The notes beneath the pieces are model-generated. The model worked only from the letters and a program-made list of their open reading frames with translations, searched no databases and was not told where the DNA came from. Positions 1-7,341 of a stretch of 28,009 bases of DNA are shown here, in pieces. The translations under genes were made by a program, and so were the position numbers. The number at the start of each line of letters is the position of its first letter. Within the stretch, counting starts at the first letter, position 1. The stretch lies in assembly GCA_019419625.1 (NCBI GenBank), contig DXZO01000042.1, forward strand, positions 1-28,009, given 5' to 3'. Origin of the DNA: Collinsella sp. (lineage in GTDB: Bacteria; Actinomycetota; Coriobacteriia; Coriobacteriales; Coriobacteriaceae).

Positions 1-2
1 TG

Positions 3-599
3 CGGGATTATCTGAAATCTCACCCCAATGCGGCGGTGGTCAATCTGGGCTGCGGACTGGACAGCACAGGAAGAAGCTGCGACAACGGCAGTTGCAAGAT
101 TTATAATCTGGATCTCCCAGATGTGATCGCCGTGCGCAATGAGCTGTTGCCCGCCGAAGAGCGGGAGGAAAACATCCCCTGCAATTTGAACGATGCCGAA
201 TGGTTCTCCCAAATCGATGCCTCCGGCGGTGCGGTGTTCTTTGCCTCCGGCGTGTTCTATTATTTTCTGACCGAGCAGGTCAAGGCACTGGTGCAGCGAA
301 TGGCAGACGCTTTCCCCGGCGGTGTGCTGGTCTTTGATGCGGCGAACCGAACGGCGGTAAAGATGATTGCCAAGACATGGCTCAAGAGCGCGAAGATCAA
401 AGATGTGGGCGCGTATTTCGCGGTTTCCGACGCTCCCAAAGAGATTAGTGCGTGGGATAGCCGCTTGCAGGTCACCAGCCGGGGCTACATGCTGGGTTAC
501 AACGATTTGAGGGACTCTTCTGTCAGCTGCTTTTTCCGGTTTCTCGCAAGGGTCGGTGACAACGGGATGAAAATGCAAATCGTGAAAATAAGATTTTGA
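3..599 (+). CDS. SAM-dependent methyltransferase, Tcmp/leucine carboxyl methyltransferase type (5' end outside window)
   Basis: The frame is open from the window edge, so the true start lies upstream. The visible product has about 198 residues and begins inside the family's SAM-binding motif: HPNAAVVNLGCGLD, where the glycine-rich GCGLD loop binds the cofactor. Further on come IYNLDLPDVI (acidic residue at the end of strand 2) and FFASGVFYYF, and the C-terminus MKMQIVKIRF is typical of the family's natural end. Relatives methylate small-molecule carboxylates or hydroxyls; the substrate cannot be read from sequence. The codon and base composition looks less GC-rich than guaA next door, which suggests acquisition from a Firmicutes-like source (inference). 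No partner gene is visible because the upstream part is missing. Confidence 0.8.
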   Translation, partial: RDYLKSHPNAAVVNLGCGLDSTGRSCDNGSCKIYNLDLPDVIAVRNELLPAEEREENIPCNLNDAEWFSQIDASGGAVFFASGVFYYFLTEQVKALVQRMADAFPGGVLVFDAANRTAVKMIAKTWLKSAKIKDVGAYFAVSDAPKEISAWDSRLQVTSRGYMLGYNDLRDSSVSCFFRFLARVGDNGMKMQIVKIRF

Positions 600-722
600 G
601 AGGCGAAAACGAAGCGCATTCACTTTGACGTCGAAGAAGACGGCTTTTACGGCGCATATTGGGCGTGCAAGGACACGCATACAGCAGCGGGCACGGATTC
701 AATTGAAACCGTGCCCGCTATC
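600..722 (+). pseudogene. Possible 5' remnant of an alpha/beta-hydrolase-like gene
   Basis: Directly after the methyltransferase stop, the same frame stays open for 40 codons without a usable start. It reads like protein: TKRIHFDVEEDGFYGAYWACKD, then TAAGTDS, ending at a stop at 720-722. The segment KRIxFxxExxGFYGxYW resembles, from memory, the N-terminus of bacterial acyl-CoA thioester hydrolase-like alpha/beta hydrolases. That is weak recognition and no search was possible. If right, the rest of the gene has been lost and this is a rearrangement junction. It could equally be chance readthrough. Confidence 0.25.
686..719 (+). terminator. Hairpin between convergent methyltransferase and guaA
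   Basis: Perfect 11-bp stem AGCGGGCACGG / CCGTGCCCGCT around a 12-nt loop. On the plus strand it is followed by a loose T-rich stretch (ATACTATTTTATTTTA), which fits termination of the methyltransferase transcript. On the minus strand no T-run follows, so guaA termination here would be weaker or factor-assisted. Confidence 0.55.
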
Positions 723-740
723 TGATACTATTTTATTTTA

Positions 741-756
741 TCGAACGTATGTTCTA
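741..756. promoter_or_regulatory. LexA-box-like palindrome at the guaA stop codon
   Basis: TCGAAC-GTAT-GTTCTA matches the actinobacterial SOS-box pattern TCGAAC-N4-GTTCGA at 11 of 12 defined positions. It overlaps the guaA stop codon and has no obvious gene to control: nothing starts close downstream on either strand. It is a sequence match only; function is doubtful. Confidence 0.25.
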
Positions 757-2352
757 TTCCCACTCAATCGTCGCGGGCGGCTTGGACGTGATGTCGTAGC
801 ACACGCGGTTGGCGCCGGGAACCTCGGCCACGATGCGGCCGGAGATGCGGGCCAGGACGTCGTAGGGCAGCTTGGCCCAGTCGGCGGTCATGGCATCGCT
901 GGACTCGACGGCACGCAGGATAATTGGGCGCTGGTAGGTGCGCTCGTCGCCCATAACGCCGACGGACTTAATGTCGGGCAGGACGGCGAAATACTGCCAG
1001 CAGCTATGCTCGGAGTTGCGCTCGCCGGTCTGCTCAAACAGACGCTGGTTATAGGCGTCGAGCTCCTCGCGCACGATGGCGTCGGCATTCTTGAGGATCT
1101 CGAGCTTCTCCTTGTCGACCGCGCCGATGATGCGGATGGCCAGACCCGGGCCCGGGAAAGGCTGGCGGAACACGATGTTACCCGGCAGGCCCAGCGCCAG
1201 ACCAAGTGCACGGACCTCGTCCTTAAAGAAGTGGTCGAGCGGCTCGATAAGGTCGAAGTGCACGCCCTCGGGGAACGGGATCAGGTTGTGGTGGCTCTTG
1301 ATGGTGGCCGTCTTGCCGCCCGTCTTGCGCGCGCCGGACTCGATGATGTCGGGGTAGATGGTGCCCTGAGCCAGGTACTTGACCGGCTTGCCGTCGCACT
1401 CGAGCTGCTGGGCGACCGCGAAGAACTCTTTCCAGAACTGCGTGCCGATGATGCGGCGCTTCTCCTCGGGCTCGGTCACGCCGGCCAGAAGCTCGGCGTA
1501 GCGGTCCTCGGCGTGGACGTGGATAAAGTCGACGTCAAACTGCTTGGTGAAGACCTCCTCCACCTGCTCGGGCTCGCCCTTGCGCAGCAGGCCGTGGTTG
1601 ATGAACACACAGGTCATCTGCTTGCCCACGGCGCGAGCGCCCAGCGCAGCCACGACGGAGGAGTCGACGCCACCGGACAGGGCCAGAATCACGCGGTCGT
1701 CGCCAACCTTCTCGCGGAACTCGGCCGTCATGGTCTCGACCAGGTTGTCCATGCTCCAGTTGGGCTCCAGGCCGCAGATCTCAAACAGGAAGTTGCTCAG
1801 CAGCTGCTGACCGTACTCGGAGTGCTTGACCTCGGGGTGGAACTGCGTGGTGAAAATCTTGCGCTCGACGCACTCCATGGCGGCAACCGGGCACACGTCG
1901 GTGCTGGCGGTAACGGTAAAGCCCTCGGGCACCTCGGACACGGCGTCGCGGTGGCTCATCCACACGGTCTGCTCCATGGGCGTGGAGTTAAAGAGCTTGG
2001 CGCCGGCAGTGCGCGTAATAGTGGCGCGGCCGTACTCGCCCACCTCGGAGTGACCGACCTTGCCGCCGAGCGTCACGGCCGTGATCTGATGGCCGTAGCA
2101 AAAGCCCAGGACGGGAAGGCCAAGGTCAAAGATAGCGGGATCGATGGACGGAGCGTCCTCAGCGTACACGGAGGCCGGGCCGCCAGAAAGGATGAGCGCA
2201 GAGGCGTTCATCTCGCGAATCTCGTCGGCCGAGATGTCGCAGGGAACGATCTCGGAATACACGTTGAGGTCGCGGACGCGACGGGCAATGAGCTGACCGT
2301 ACTGCGCACCAAAGTCGAGTACGAGGACCTTTGCGGAAGCCTTTTGATCCAT
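754..2352 (-). CDS. guaA: GMP synthase (glutamine-hydrolysing)
   Basis: Converts XMP to GMP using ATP and glutamine, the last step of guanine nucleotide synthesis, in the cytosol. The 532-residue product has the full bacterial architecture. An N-terminal class I glutamine amidotransferase comes first: VLDFGAQYGQLIARRVR at the start, catalytic Cys in GFCYGHQ, and His/Glu in FHPEVKHSEYG. The ATP pyrophosphatase domain follows with the P-loop SGGVDSSV, then the dimerisation domain ending in the invariant tail ITSKPPATIEWE. The start is the ATG of MDQKAS, preceded by GAGGGGGAAACC as ribosome site; a longer frame upstream is unlikely. It converges on the methyltransferase and diverges from ansA. 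No purine riboswitch fold was recognised in the leader. Confidence 0.97.
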   Translation of the reverse strand: MDQKASAKVLVLDFGAQYGQLIARRVRDLNVYSEIVPCDISADEIREMNASALILSGGPASVYAEDAPSIDPAIFDLGLPVLGFCYGHQITAVTLGGKVGHSEVGEYGRATITRTAGAKLFNSTPMEQTVWMSHRDAVSEVPEGFTVTASTDVCPVAAMECVERKIFTTQFHPEVKHSEYGQQLLSNFLFEICGLEPNWSMDNLVETMTAEFREKVGDDRVILALSGGVDSSVVAALGARAVGKQMTCVFINHGLLRKGEPEQVEEVFTKQFDVDFIHVHAEDRYAELLAGVTEPEEKRRIIGTQFWKEFFAVAQQLECDGKPVKYLAQGTIYPDIIESGARKTGGKTATIKSHHNLIPFPEGVHFDLIEPLDHFFKDEVRALGLALGLPGNIVFRQPFPGPGLAIRIIGAVDKEKLEILKNADAIVREELDAYNQRLFEQTGERNSEHSCWQYFAVLPDIKSVGVMGDERTYQRPIILRAVESSDAMTADWAKLPYDVLARISGRIVAEVPGANRVCYDITSKPPATIEWE

Positions 2353-2541
2353 GGTTTCCCCCTCTTGTTGGCGGGGAGCCGGTGCCCACCCGCGTGAATG
2401 AACGAAAATAACTTTCATAGTGTACACGTTATATGGGGTTTCTCGTCCCTCGCAGCCATCAGCGCACGGCAAACGCACGACCTGGGCCCCTATTTGACGG
2501 CAATTGGAGTGTTACCAAACGTTACAGATGATGTAATACGT

Positions 2542-2571
2542 TTGAACATTGGACGCCCTGTGCCACAATAC
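2542..2571 (+). promoter_or_regulatory. Candidate ansA promoter
   Basis: TTGAAC, an 18-nt spacer and CAATAC lie about 50 nt before the ansA start. The -35 match is good and the -10 match moderate. It is called by eye only. Confidence 0.35.
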
Positions 2572-2620
2572 TGCCGAACGACTCCGCCTCTGCGGCGGCA
2601 AATACGATAGGAATACCAGC

Positions 2621-3634
2621 ATGAAGCGCATCCTTCTCATCGCCACGGGCGGCACCATCGCATCGACCGAGGACGGCAACGGCCTCTCCCCCGCCCTGAC
2701 CGGTGAGGAGCTCGCCCAGAGCGTCCCCGAGATCTCGGGTCTTTGCGAGCTCGACGTGGTGCAGCCCATGAACATCGACAGCACCAATATGCGCCCCAGT
2801 GACTGGATGCGTATCCGCGACGTCATCGTCGAGGGTTATGCCGACCACGACGGTTTCGTGATTCTGCACGGCACCGACACCATGAGCTACACCGCGGCAG
2901 CGCTTTCCTACCTGATTCAGGACAGCCCCAAGCCCATCGTGCTCACCGGCTCGCAAAAGCCCATGGGTAACCCTTTTACCGACGCCAAGCTCAATCTGTA
3001 CCAGAGCCTGCTCTATGCGCTCGACGAGCATTCGCACGACGTCTCGATCGTGTTTGGCGGCGTAGCCATTGCCGGCACGCGCGCCCGCAAACAGCGCACC
3101 ATGAGCTTTAACGCGTTCATTAGCGTCAACTATCCGCCCATTGCCTATATCCGCAACGACCGCATCGTGCGCAACGGGCTTCACGGCACGCATCAGGGTG
3201 AAAACCCGGTGCGTTTCTACGACAGCATCGATCCGCGCGTATTTGTGCTCAAGCTTACGCCCGGCGTAAACCCGGGCATCCTCGACGCCCTTGCCGATGG
3301 CTACGACGCCGTGATTCTGGAGACCTTTGGCATTGGCGGTATCCCCGAGTTTGGTGAGTCGGGCGAGTCGTTCCAAGAGGCAATTTTCCGCTGGGTCGAT
3401 TCGGGCCGCACCGTCGTTATGACCACGCAGGTCCCCGAAGAGGGCCTCGATCTGGGCGTTTATGAGGTCGGCCGTGCTTACGCCGATCATCCGGGCATTC
3501 TGCGCGGCGACGACATGACCACCGAGACGCTCGTGGCCAAAACCATGTGGGCACTCGGCCAGTCACGCGATGCCGCCGAAATCCAGCGCCTGTTCTACAG
3601 CCAAGTCAACCACGACCGCATCCCGATGGCGTAA
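2621..3634 (+). CDS. ansA: L-asparaginase, type I (cytoplasmic)
   Basis: Hydrolyses L-asparagine to aspartate and ammonia. The product is 337 residues, the usual length of cytoplasmic type I asparaginases, and has no signal peptide. The first active-site motif LIATGGTIAS places the nucleophilic threonine at residue 12. The second, ILHGTDTMSYTAAALSY, gives the Thr85-Asp86 pair, and TGSQKPMG carries the downstream conserved segment. The start is the ATG of MKRILLIATGG, which puts the catalytic threonine at the family's position; the frame extends 24 codons further up but without support. The ribosome site is weak (AGGAA, 6 nt before the ATG). It stands alone, divergent from guaA. With glnN in the window it fits ammonia handling, but no shared control is visible. 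Confidence 0.95.
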   Translation: MKRILLIATGGTIASTEDGNGLSPALTGEELAQSVPEISGLCELDVVQPMNIDSTNMRPSDWMRIRDVIVEGYADHDGFVILHGTDTMSYTAAALSYLIQDSPKPIVLTGSQKPMGNPFTDAKLNLYQSLLYALDEHSHDVSIVFGGVAIAGTRARKQRTMSFNAFISVNYPPIAYIRNDRIVRNGLHGTHQGENPVRFYDSIDPRVFVLKLTPGVNPGILDALADGYDAVILETFGIGGIPEFGESGESFQEAIFRWVDSGRTVVMTTQVPEEGLDLGVYEVGRAYADHPGILRGDDMTTETLVAKTMWALGQSRDAAEIQRLFYSQVNHDRIPMA

Positions 3635-3656
3635 TTCAGTTGTCGACGAGTATCCC

Positions 3657-3875
3657 CTATTCGATGCCCTCGAGAAGCTCTGACACCGTCATGCCGAGTG
3701 CGGGTGCGATCTTAAATAGAACCTTGAGCGTGAAATTTGCCGTCCCATCTTCGATTCGGTCGAGGTAGGGTCGGCTGATTCCTGTCGCCACACAAAAATC
3801 AACCTTGGAGATACCAAGGTCCCTGCGTGTCTCTTCGACCCGCCTGCCAAGAATCTGTTTCGCACGTTCGTCCAT
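3657..3875 (-). CDS. Small XRE-family helix-turn-helix regulator
   Basis: A 72-residue protein that is almost entirely one HTH domain. LGRRVEETRRDLGISKVDF forms the first helices, ATGISRPYLDRIEDG is the recognition helix region, and ALGMTVSELLEG is the typical closing helix. Such single-domain proteins bind short palindromes, often in their own promoter, and are frequent as controllers of small modules (family knowledge). A perfect 26-bp palindrome sits 28 bp before the start, so autoregulation is likely. No strong ribosome site is visible. It diverges from the gene at 3952, which it probably co-controls. No toxin-like partner is recognised, so a toxin-antitoxin role is not claimed. Confidence 0.85.
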   Translation of the reverse strand: MDERAKQILGRRVEETRRDLGISKVDFCVATGISRPYLDRIEDGTANFTLKVLFKIAPALGMTVSELLEGIE

Positions 3876-3903
3876 GCAGCCGAGTTTGAAATGGAGCTGA
3901 ACA

Positions 3904-3929
3904 AAAACGTAAACTATAGTTTACGTTTT
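3904..3929. promoter_or_regulatory. Perfect 26-bp palindrome, probable XRE operator
   Basis: The left arm AAAACGTAAACTA is followed without a gap by its exact reverse complement, giving a symmetric operator centred between 3916 and 3917. The centre contains TATAGT on both strands, usable as a -10 element for either divergent gene (start codons 28 bp left and 22 bp right). Binding of a dimeric HTH protein here would shut both promoters. Confidence 0.75.
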
Positions 3930-3951
3930 GCCGAATACACAGGAGTTTTCT

Positions 3952-4341
3952 ATGTCGGGTTCTTCGGTCCGCATGCACCGAACTACGCTTCGCACAAACA
4001 GCGCACCGCCCAAGCTCGTCGTCGTTGAAGCCGAATGCCTTTCGCCCGATGAGCGCACAGCATTTGCATTGCTATCAAGTCGCGTCGCCGCCGTTCTGAT
4101 CCCTTGCCCGGCGCAAGGTGAACTTGCCATCCAATGCCAAACGCATAGCTGCTCGCTCAATCAGACTGCCGTAATCGCAACCAGCCAACGCGGCCTGCCC
4201 CTTCTCCTGGAAGCCGATATCGCGCTCACCCTTCGCGGCGCCGGATACGAAAACGAGGCCGCCGCCGACATGGTCTTTAAACCACGATCGAGCGGCGGCC
4301 TCGCAGCAGCCATTGAATATATGTGCAGGCTCGTTGCCTAA
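3952..4341 (+). CDS. Unknown protein with HAD-like C-terminal segment
   Basis: A 129-residue protein started at the ATG that follows ACAGGAG at good spacing; an earlier TTG at 3928 lies inside the palindrome and is unlikely. I do not recognise the whole protein. The tail, LLLEADIALTLRGAG then ENEAAADMVFKP and GLAAAIEYM, resembles the last strand-helix units of Cof-type HAD phosphatases and P-type ATPases (ADVGIAMG, AADxV, GVAxAI). The nucleophile DxD and Lys motifs of that fold are absent, and so is the usual GDxxND. It is therefore either a non-catalytic fragment or a coincidence. It is divergent from the XRE gene and shares its operator. There are no membrane segments or signal peptide. Confidence 0.7.
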   Translation: MSGSSVRMHRTTLRTNSAPPKLVVVEAECLSPDERTAFALLSSRVAAVLIPCPAQGELAIQCQTHSCSLNQTAVIATSQRGLPLLLEADIALTLRGAGYENEAAADMVFKPRSSGGLAAAIEYMCRLVA

Positions 4342-4350
4342 AGGCGCAAG

Positions 4351-4734
4351 CTAAAAGCCTAGGCCAAAGCCCGTTCCGGTAATCGCCGAGTACATAAAGT
4401 AAACGTTAACCACGTTGAGGAACACACCCGTGATGCAACCGTTGCGCAGGTAGCGTTCGCACACGATACGCGCCATGGCGGCGGAGTCATCATTGTTTTT
4501 AGCCTGGCGTCCTGCCGTAAAGTACGTCGCCACGCTCAGCAGCAGGTTGAGCACCGGCAGTGCCAGCAACTCGTAGCTCTTGCCCCAGCGCGTCGCCTCG
4601 CCGGCGGCATTAAACTTTGTTGCCACCTCGGGACCGATGTTGGGGATAACACACGCTGCGACCACCAGCGGAATCACCGCAAGCACGAGCAGCGCAATAC
4701 CCATGTAGCCGGCTTTTTTGCCATATTTAAACAT
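4351..4734 (-). CDS. DUF1648-type small membrane protein
   Basis: A 127-residue protein with a short basic N-terminus (MFKYGKKAG), then three hydrophobic segments at roughly residues 10-32, 55-72 and 98-115. Between the first two lies the DUF1648 signature: IPNIGPEVATKFNAAGEATRWG, the outward-facing loop containing the F-N-A-x-G-x-x-x-x-W-G pattern. DUF1648 occurs alone or in SdpI-like immunity and transport proteins; its function is unknown. It lies 11 bp downstream of ychF on the same strand and is probably co-transcribed, although the pairing does not suggest a shared job. The start ATG has AAGGACG upstream. Confidence 0.8.
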   Translation of the reverse strand: MFKYGKKAGYMGIALLVLAVIPLVVAACVIPNIGPEVATKFNAAGEATRWGKSYELLALPVLNLLLSVATYFTAGRQAKNNDDSAAMARIVCERYLRNGCITGVFLNVVNVYFMYSAITGTGFGLGF

Positions 4735-4745
4735 GTGCGTCGTCC

Positions 4746-5822
4746 TTACACGTTAAAGCGGAAGTGCACGACGTCGCCATCGGCCATGACATAGTCCTTG
4801 CCCTCAATACGCAGCTTGCCGGCGGCCTTGGCGCCCTGCTCGCCGCCGAGCTCGATGTAGTCGTCATAGCCAATGACCTCGGCCTTAATAAAGCCGCGCT
4901 CAAAGTCGGTGTGGATGACACCGGCAGCCTGCGGGGCGGTCGCACCCTGACGTACCGTCCAAGCCTTGACCTCCATCTCGCCGGCCGTAAAGAACGACTG
5001 CAGGCCGAGCAGCTTGTAAGCGGCCTGCGCGAGCACGTCCAGACCGGGCTGCTCCAGGCCTAAGCTCTCCAGGTAGTCGGCCGCATCCTCGGGATCGAGC
5101 TCGGAAAGCTCGGCCTCGATCTTGGCGCAAATCGGCAGCGGCTTGACGCCATCGATGGGCGCCAGATCGTCGTTAAGCATATCCTCGTCCACGTTGGCCA
5201 CATACAGGATGGGCTTCATGGTGAGCAGGAACAGGCCCTTGGCGGCGGCGCGCTCCTCATCGGTCATCTCCATGGACGCGGCACGCTTACCCTCGTTGAG
5301 CCAGGCGAGCAGGCGCTTGGCGACCTCGAACTTGGGCATGAGCTCCTTGTCGCGCTTGGCCTCCTTCTCGAGCTTGGGCAGCTGCTTCTCGAGCGTGCCC
5401 ATGTCGGCCAGGATGAGCTCGGTCATGATGGTGTCAGCATCGCCAGCGGGATCGACGAACTCGCCCGTGCGGCCCACCTCGCGCATGACGTTGGGGTCTT
5501 TAAAGTAGCGCACGACCTCGCAGATGGCGTCGGTCTCGCGAATGTTGGCCAGGAACTGGTTGCCCAGGCCCTCGCCCTCGTTGGCACCCTTCACCAGGCC
5601 AGCGATGTCGACAAACTCGACCGTAGCCGGCACAATGCGGCCGGGGTTAACGATGTCGGCGAGCTTTTGCAGGCGGCTATCGGGCACATCGACGATACCC
5701 ACGTTGGGGTCGATCGTGGCAAACGGGTAGTTGGCGGCAAGGCCGGTCTTTTTGGTAAGCGCGGTGAACAGCGTCGACTTGCCCACGTTGGGCAGGCCCA
5801 CGATACCGATGGAAAGGGACAC
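4746..5822 (-). CDS. ychF: YchF/OLA1 family ribosome-associated ATPase
   Basis: An Obg-family P-loop protein that binds ribosomes and hydrolyses ATP rather than GTP. The product has 358 residues, close to the usual 363. The P-loop GLPNVGKS is at residues 9-16, followed by FVDIAGLVKGANEGEGLGN (switch II) and NVDE in place of NKxD, which is the family's mark of ATP preference. A coiled-coil helical insert follows, and the C-terminal TGS domain ends in DVVHFRFNV. The start is the GTG of (V)SLSIGIVG, chosen because AAGGAG lies 5 nt upstream and because it gives the conserved N-terminus; a longer frame reaches 5909 without support. Confidence 0.96.
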   Translation of the reverse strand: MSLSIGIVGLPNVGKSTLFTALTKKTGLAANYPFATIDPNVGIVDVPDSRLQKLADIVNPGRIVPATVEFVDIAGLVKGANEGEGLGNQFLANIRETDAICEVVRYFKDPNVMREVGRTGEFVDPAGDADTIMTELILADMGTLEKQLPKLEKEAKRDKELMPKFEVAKRLLAWLNEGKRAASMEMTDEERAAAKGLFLLTMKPILYVANVDEDMLNDDLAPIDGVKPLPICAKIEAELSELDPEDAADYLESLGLEQPGLDVLAQAAYKLLGLQSFFTAGEMEVKAWTVRQGATAPQAAGVIHTDFERGFIKAEVIGYDDYIELGGEQGAKAAGKLRIEGKDYVMADGDVVHFRFNV

Positions 5823-5859
5823 GACAGCTCCTTTTGGTACAGGTACTTCAAACTGCATA

Positions 5860-5889
5860 AGTATAGCGCCGCCGCAGCATCTGGGCGAA
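5860..5889 (-). promoter_or_regulatory. Candidate ychF promoter
   Basis: Read on the minus strand: TTCGCC, an 18-nt spacer, then TATACT, placing transcription start about 30 nt before the GTG. The -10 is strong and the -35 weak. If correct, it also rules out the longer ychF frame, whose start would lie upstream of the promoter. Confidence 0.4.
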
Positions 5890-5936
5890 CCCGGACGCCA
5901 CGGCGGCACGAATGAAGCAGAGATAGGGGTCGCTGA

Positions 5937-7190
5937 CTAGTCCGCGAGTTTCTCCACCTGATCGAGCATCTTGTCGAGCTTGGCCTTCGCCTCAGCCTTG
6001 ACCTTCTGGGCTTCTTCGTGGGCCTTAGCCTTCTGGGCGGCCTTTTCCTCGGCCTCGGGATCGACGACGACCAGGTTGGATGCATCATGCTCAACCAACT
6101 TGAACGCATGGTCAGGGCACACCTTGACGCAGGCTCCGCAGCCCAAGCAATACGTGGACTCCAGTGCAAAGCGGCCGCTTCCCACCAGGTCACAGGCAAA
6201 CGTGGGGCACACGTTGACGCACTCGCCGCACGACGTGCACTTGTCAAAATCGCATTCCGGCGTGCTCACCTGCATGTTCTGGGCAAGCTCGGGGTGGTTT
6301 TGCAACGTCGAGAGCACCAGTTGGCGCCCGTGCGTGAGCAAACGGCGACGCTTGGCCGACGTGGCACCGCACATGGTGTTGAGCGTACGCTCAAGCTGCG
6401 TGATCTGGTGACGGTGGGCCTTCAACTTCTGCGTCACCGAGGCCAGCGCCGCCGTCGCCGGATTGAGCTTGGTCACCGTCAGGCCCGTGGTGCGGGCAAT
6501 CTTATCCATGTACTCCTTGCGCTCGTACTCGCGGCGCTTATGACATTTGAGGCTCTTGGGGTCGACCTCCAGGCCCATGCCCGTACCGGCCCACTCCTCG
6601 GCAGTGGCGATGGCCTCGCCCAGAATATCCTCGCCACCGGTGTTGCGGCACTTATCGCACACGCCCAACGGCAGGTACACGCTCACGTTGGGATAGTCGG
6701 CCAGCACCGAGAACCAGGTCTCGGCCGTAATATCGCCCACGCAGGCAACGACGACCTCGTTTTCGCGCGGCATGCGCTTGAGGGCGCGCGTGCAGGTAAC
6801 GTAGGCGGTCTCGTGGCTCGTAGCTGCAGAGACAATGTCGTCGTAAAGGTTTTTGGGCGCCAGGCGCGGCGAAATAATCGCCTCGGTCGGACAGGCAGCG
6901 GCGCACAGGCCGCACTTGCGACAGGAGTCGAGGATCTCGATAGCGTCTTCCTCGACCTCGATAGCGTTGACCGGGCACACATCCATGCACGCGGTGCAAC
7001 CGCTCTTTTCGTTTTTGCAGGTCAAGCACGGAATGGTGTTGCCGCGCGGACGCTCCTTGTAGTCGGCAGGATTCCACTGCGGCGCCGACGGATCGAGTGC
7101 GTCGGTCACACCGCCAAGCGGGTTTTTAAGAAAGTCGAAACCCTTGCTGATTTCGATAATGTCATCAAACAGATCGTGTTCCTGCGCCAT
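5937..7190 (-). CDS. Polyferredoxin-like 4Fe-4S protein with unknown central domain
   Basis: A 417-residue cytoplasmic iron-sulphur protein. Two ferredoxin-type pairs frame it. Near the N-terminus, cysteines 55, 58, 65, 68 and 72 are followed by 90, 93, 96 and 100 (CRKCGLCAAACP). Near the C-terminus come 318, 321, 324 and 328, then 348, 351, 354 and 358 (CLGCGACVKVCP). The total capacity is about four 4Fe-4S clusters. The centre has a VVVACVGDIT strand, a CDKC pair (178/181) and a helical, arginine-rich stretch I cannot assign. The tail (about 380-417) is an Ala/Lys/Glu coiled coil. It is probably an electron-transfer adaptor for an oxidoreductase encoded elsewhere. The start is the ATG of MAQEHD after GGGAGGGG; the upstream frame is not needed. 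Confidence 0.85.
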   Translation of the reverse strand: MAQEHDLFDDIIEISKGFDFLKNPLGGVTDALDPSAPQWNPADYKERPRGNTIPCLTCKNEKSGCTACMDVCPVNAIEVEEDAIEILDSCRKCGLCAAACPTEAIISPRLAPKNLYDDIVSAATSHETAYVTCTRALKRMPRENEVVVACVGDITAETWFSVLADYPNVSVYLPLGVCDKCRNTGGEDILGEAIATAEEWAGTGMGLEVDPKSLKCHKRREYERKEYMDKIARTTGLTVTKLNPATAALASVTQKLKAHRHQITQLERTLNTMCGATSAKRRRLLTHGRQLVLSTLQNHPELAQNMQVSTPECDFDKCTSCGECVNVCPTFACDLVGSGRFALESTYCLGCGACVKVCPDHAFKLVEHDASNLVVVDPEAEEKAAQKAKAHEEAQKVKAEAKAKLDKMLDQVEKLAD

Positions 7191-7341
7191 GCGCGGCCCC
7201 TCCCTGAGCAGTGCAAACAAGCAAGAAATAATGATACGCCATCGGCCCGTGCCTCGAGCAAATTACACGCGGAGCACCTTTGGGACAAATAGCCTATGGC
7301 CTATCGCCGCCTCGATTGCACAAGGTCAATCAAGCGCCAAA

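Noticed and set aside
625..2397. A 590-codon plus-strand open frame across guaA
   Set aside because: It is the antisense shadow of guaA; its Leu/Ala/Gly/His-rich translation has no family motif and guaA is certain.
3657..4341. Toxin-antitoxin module
   Set aside because: An XRE protein with a small neighbour fits superficially, but the genes are divergent and the partner shows no toxin motif.
6018..7292. A 424-codon plus-strand open frame
   Set aside because: Antisense to the polyferredoxin gene, whose cysteine motifs leave no doubt about the true strand.
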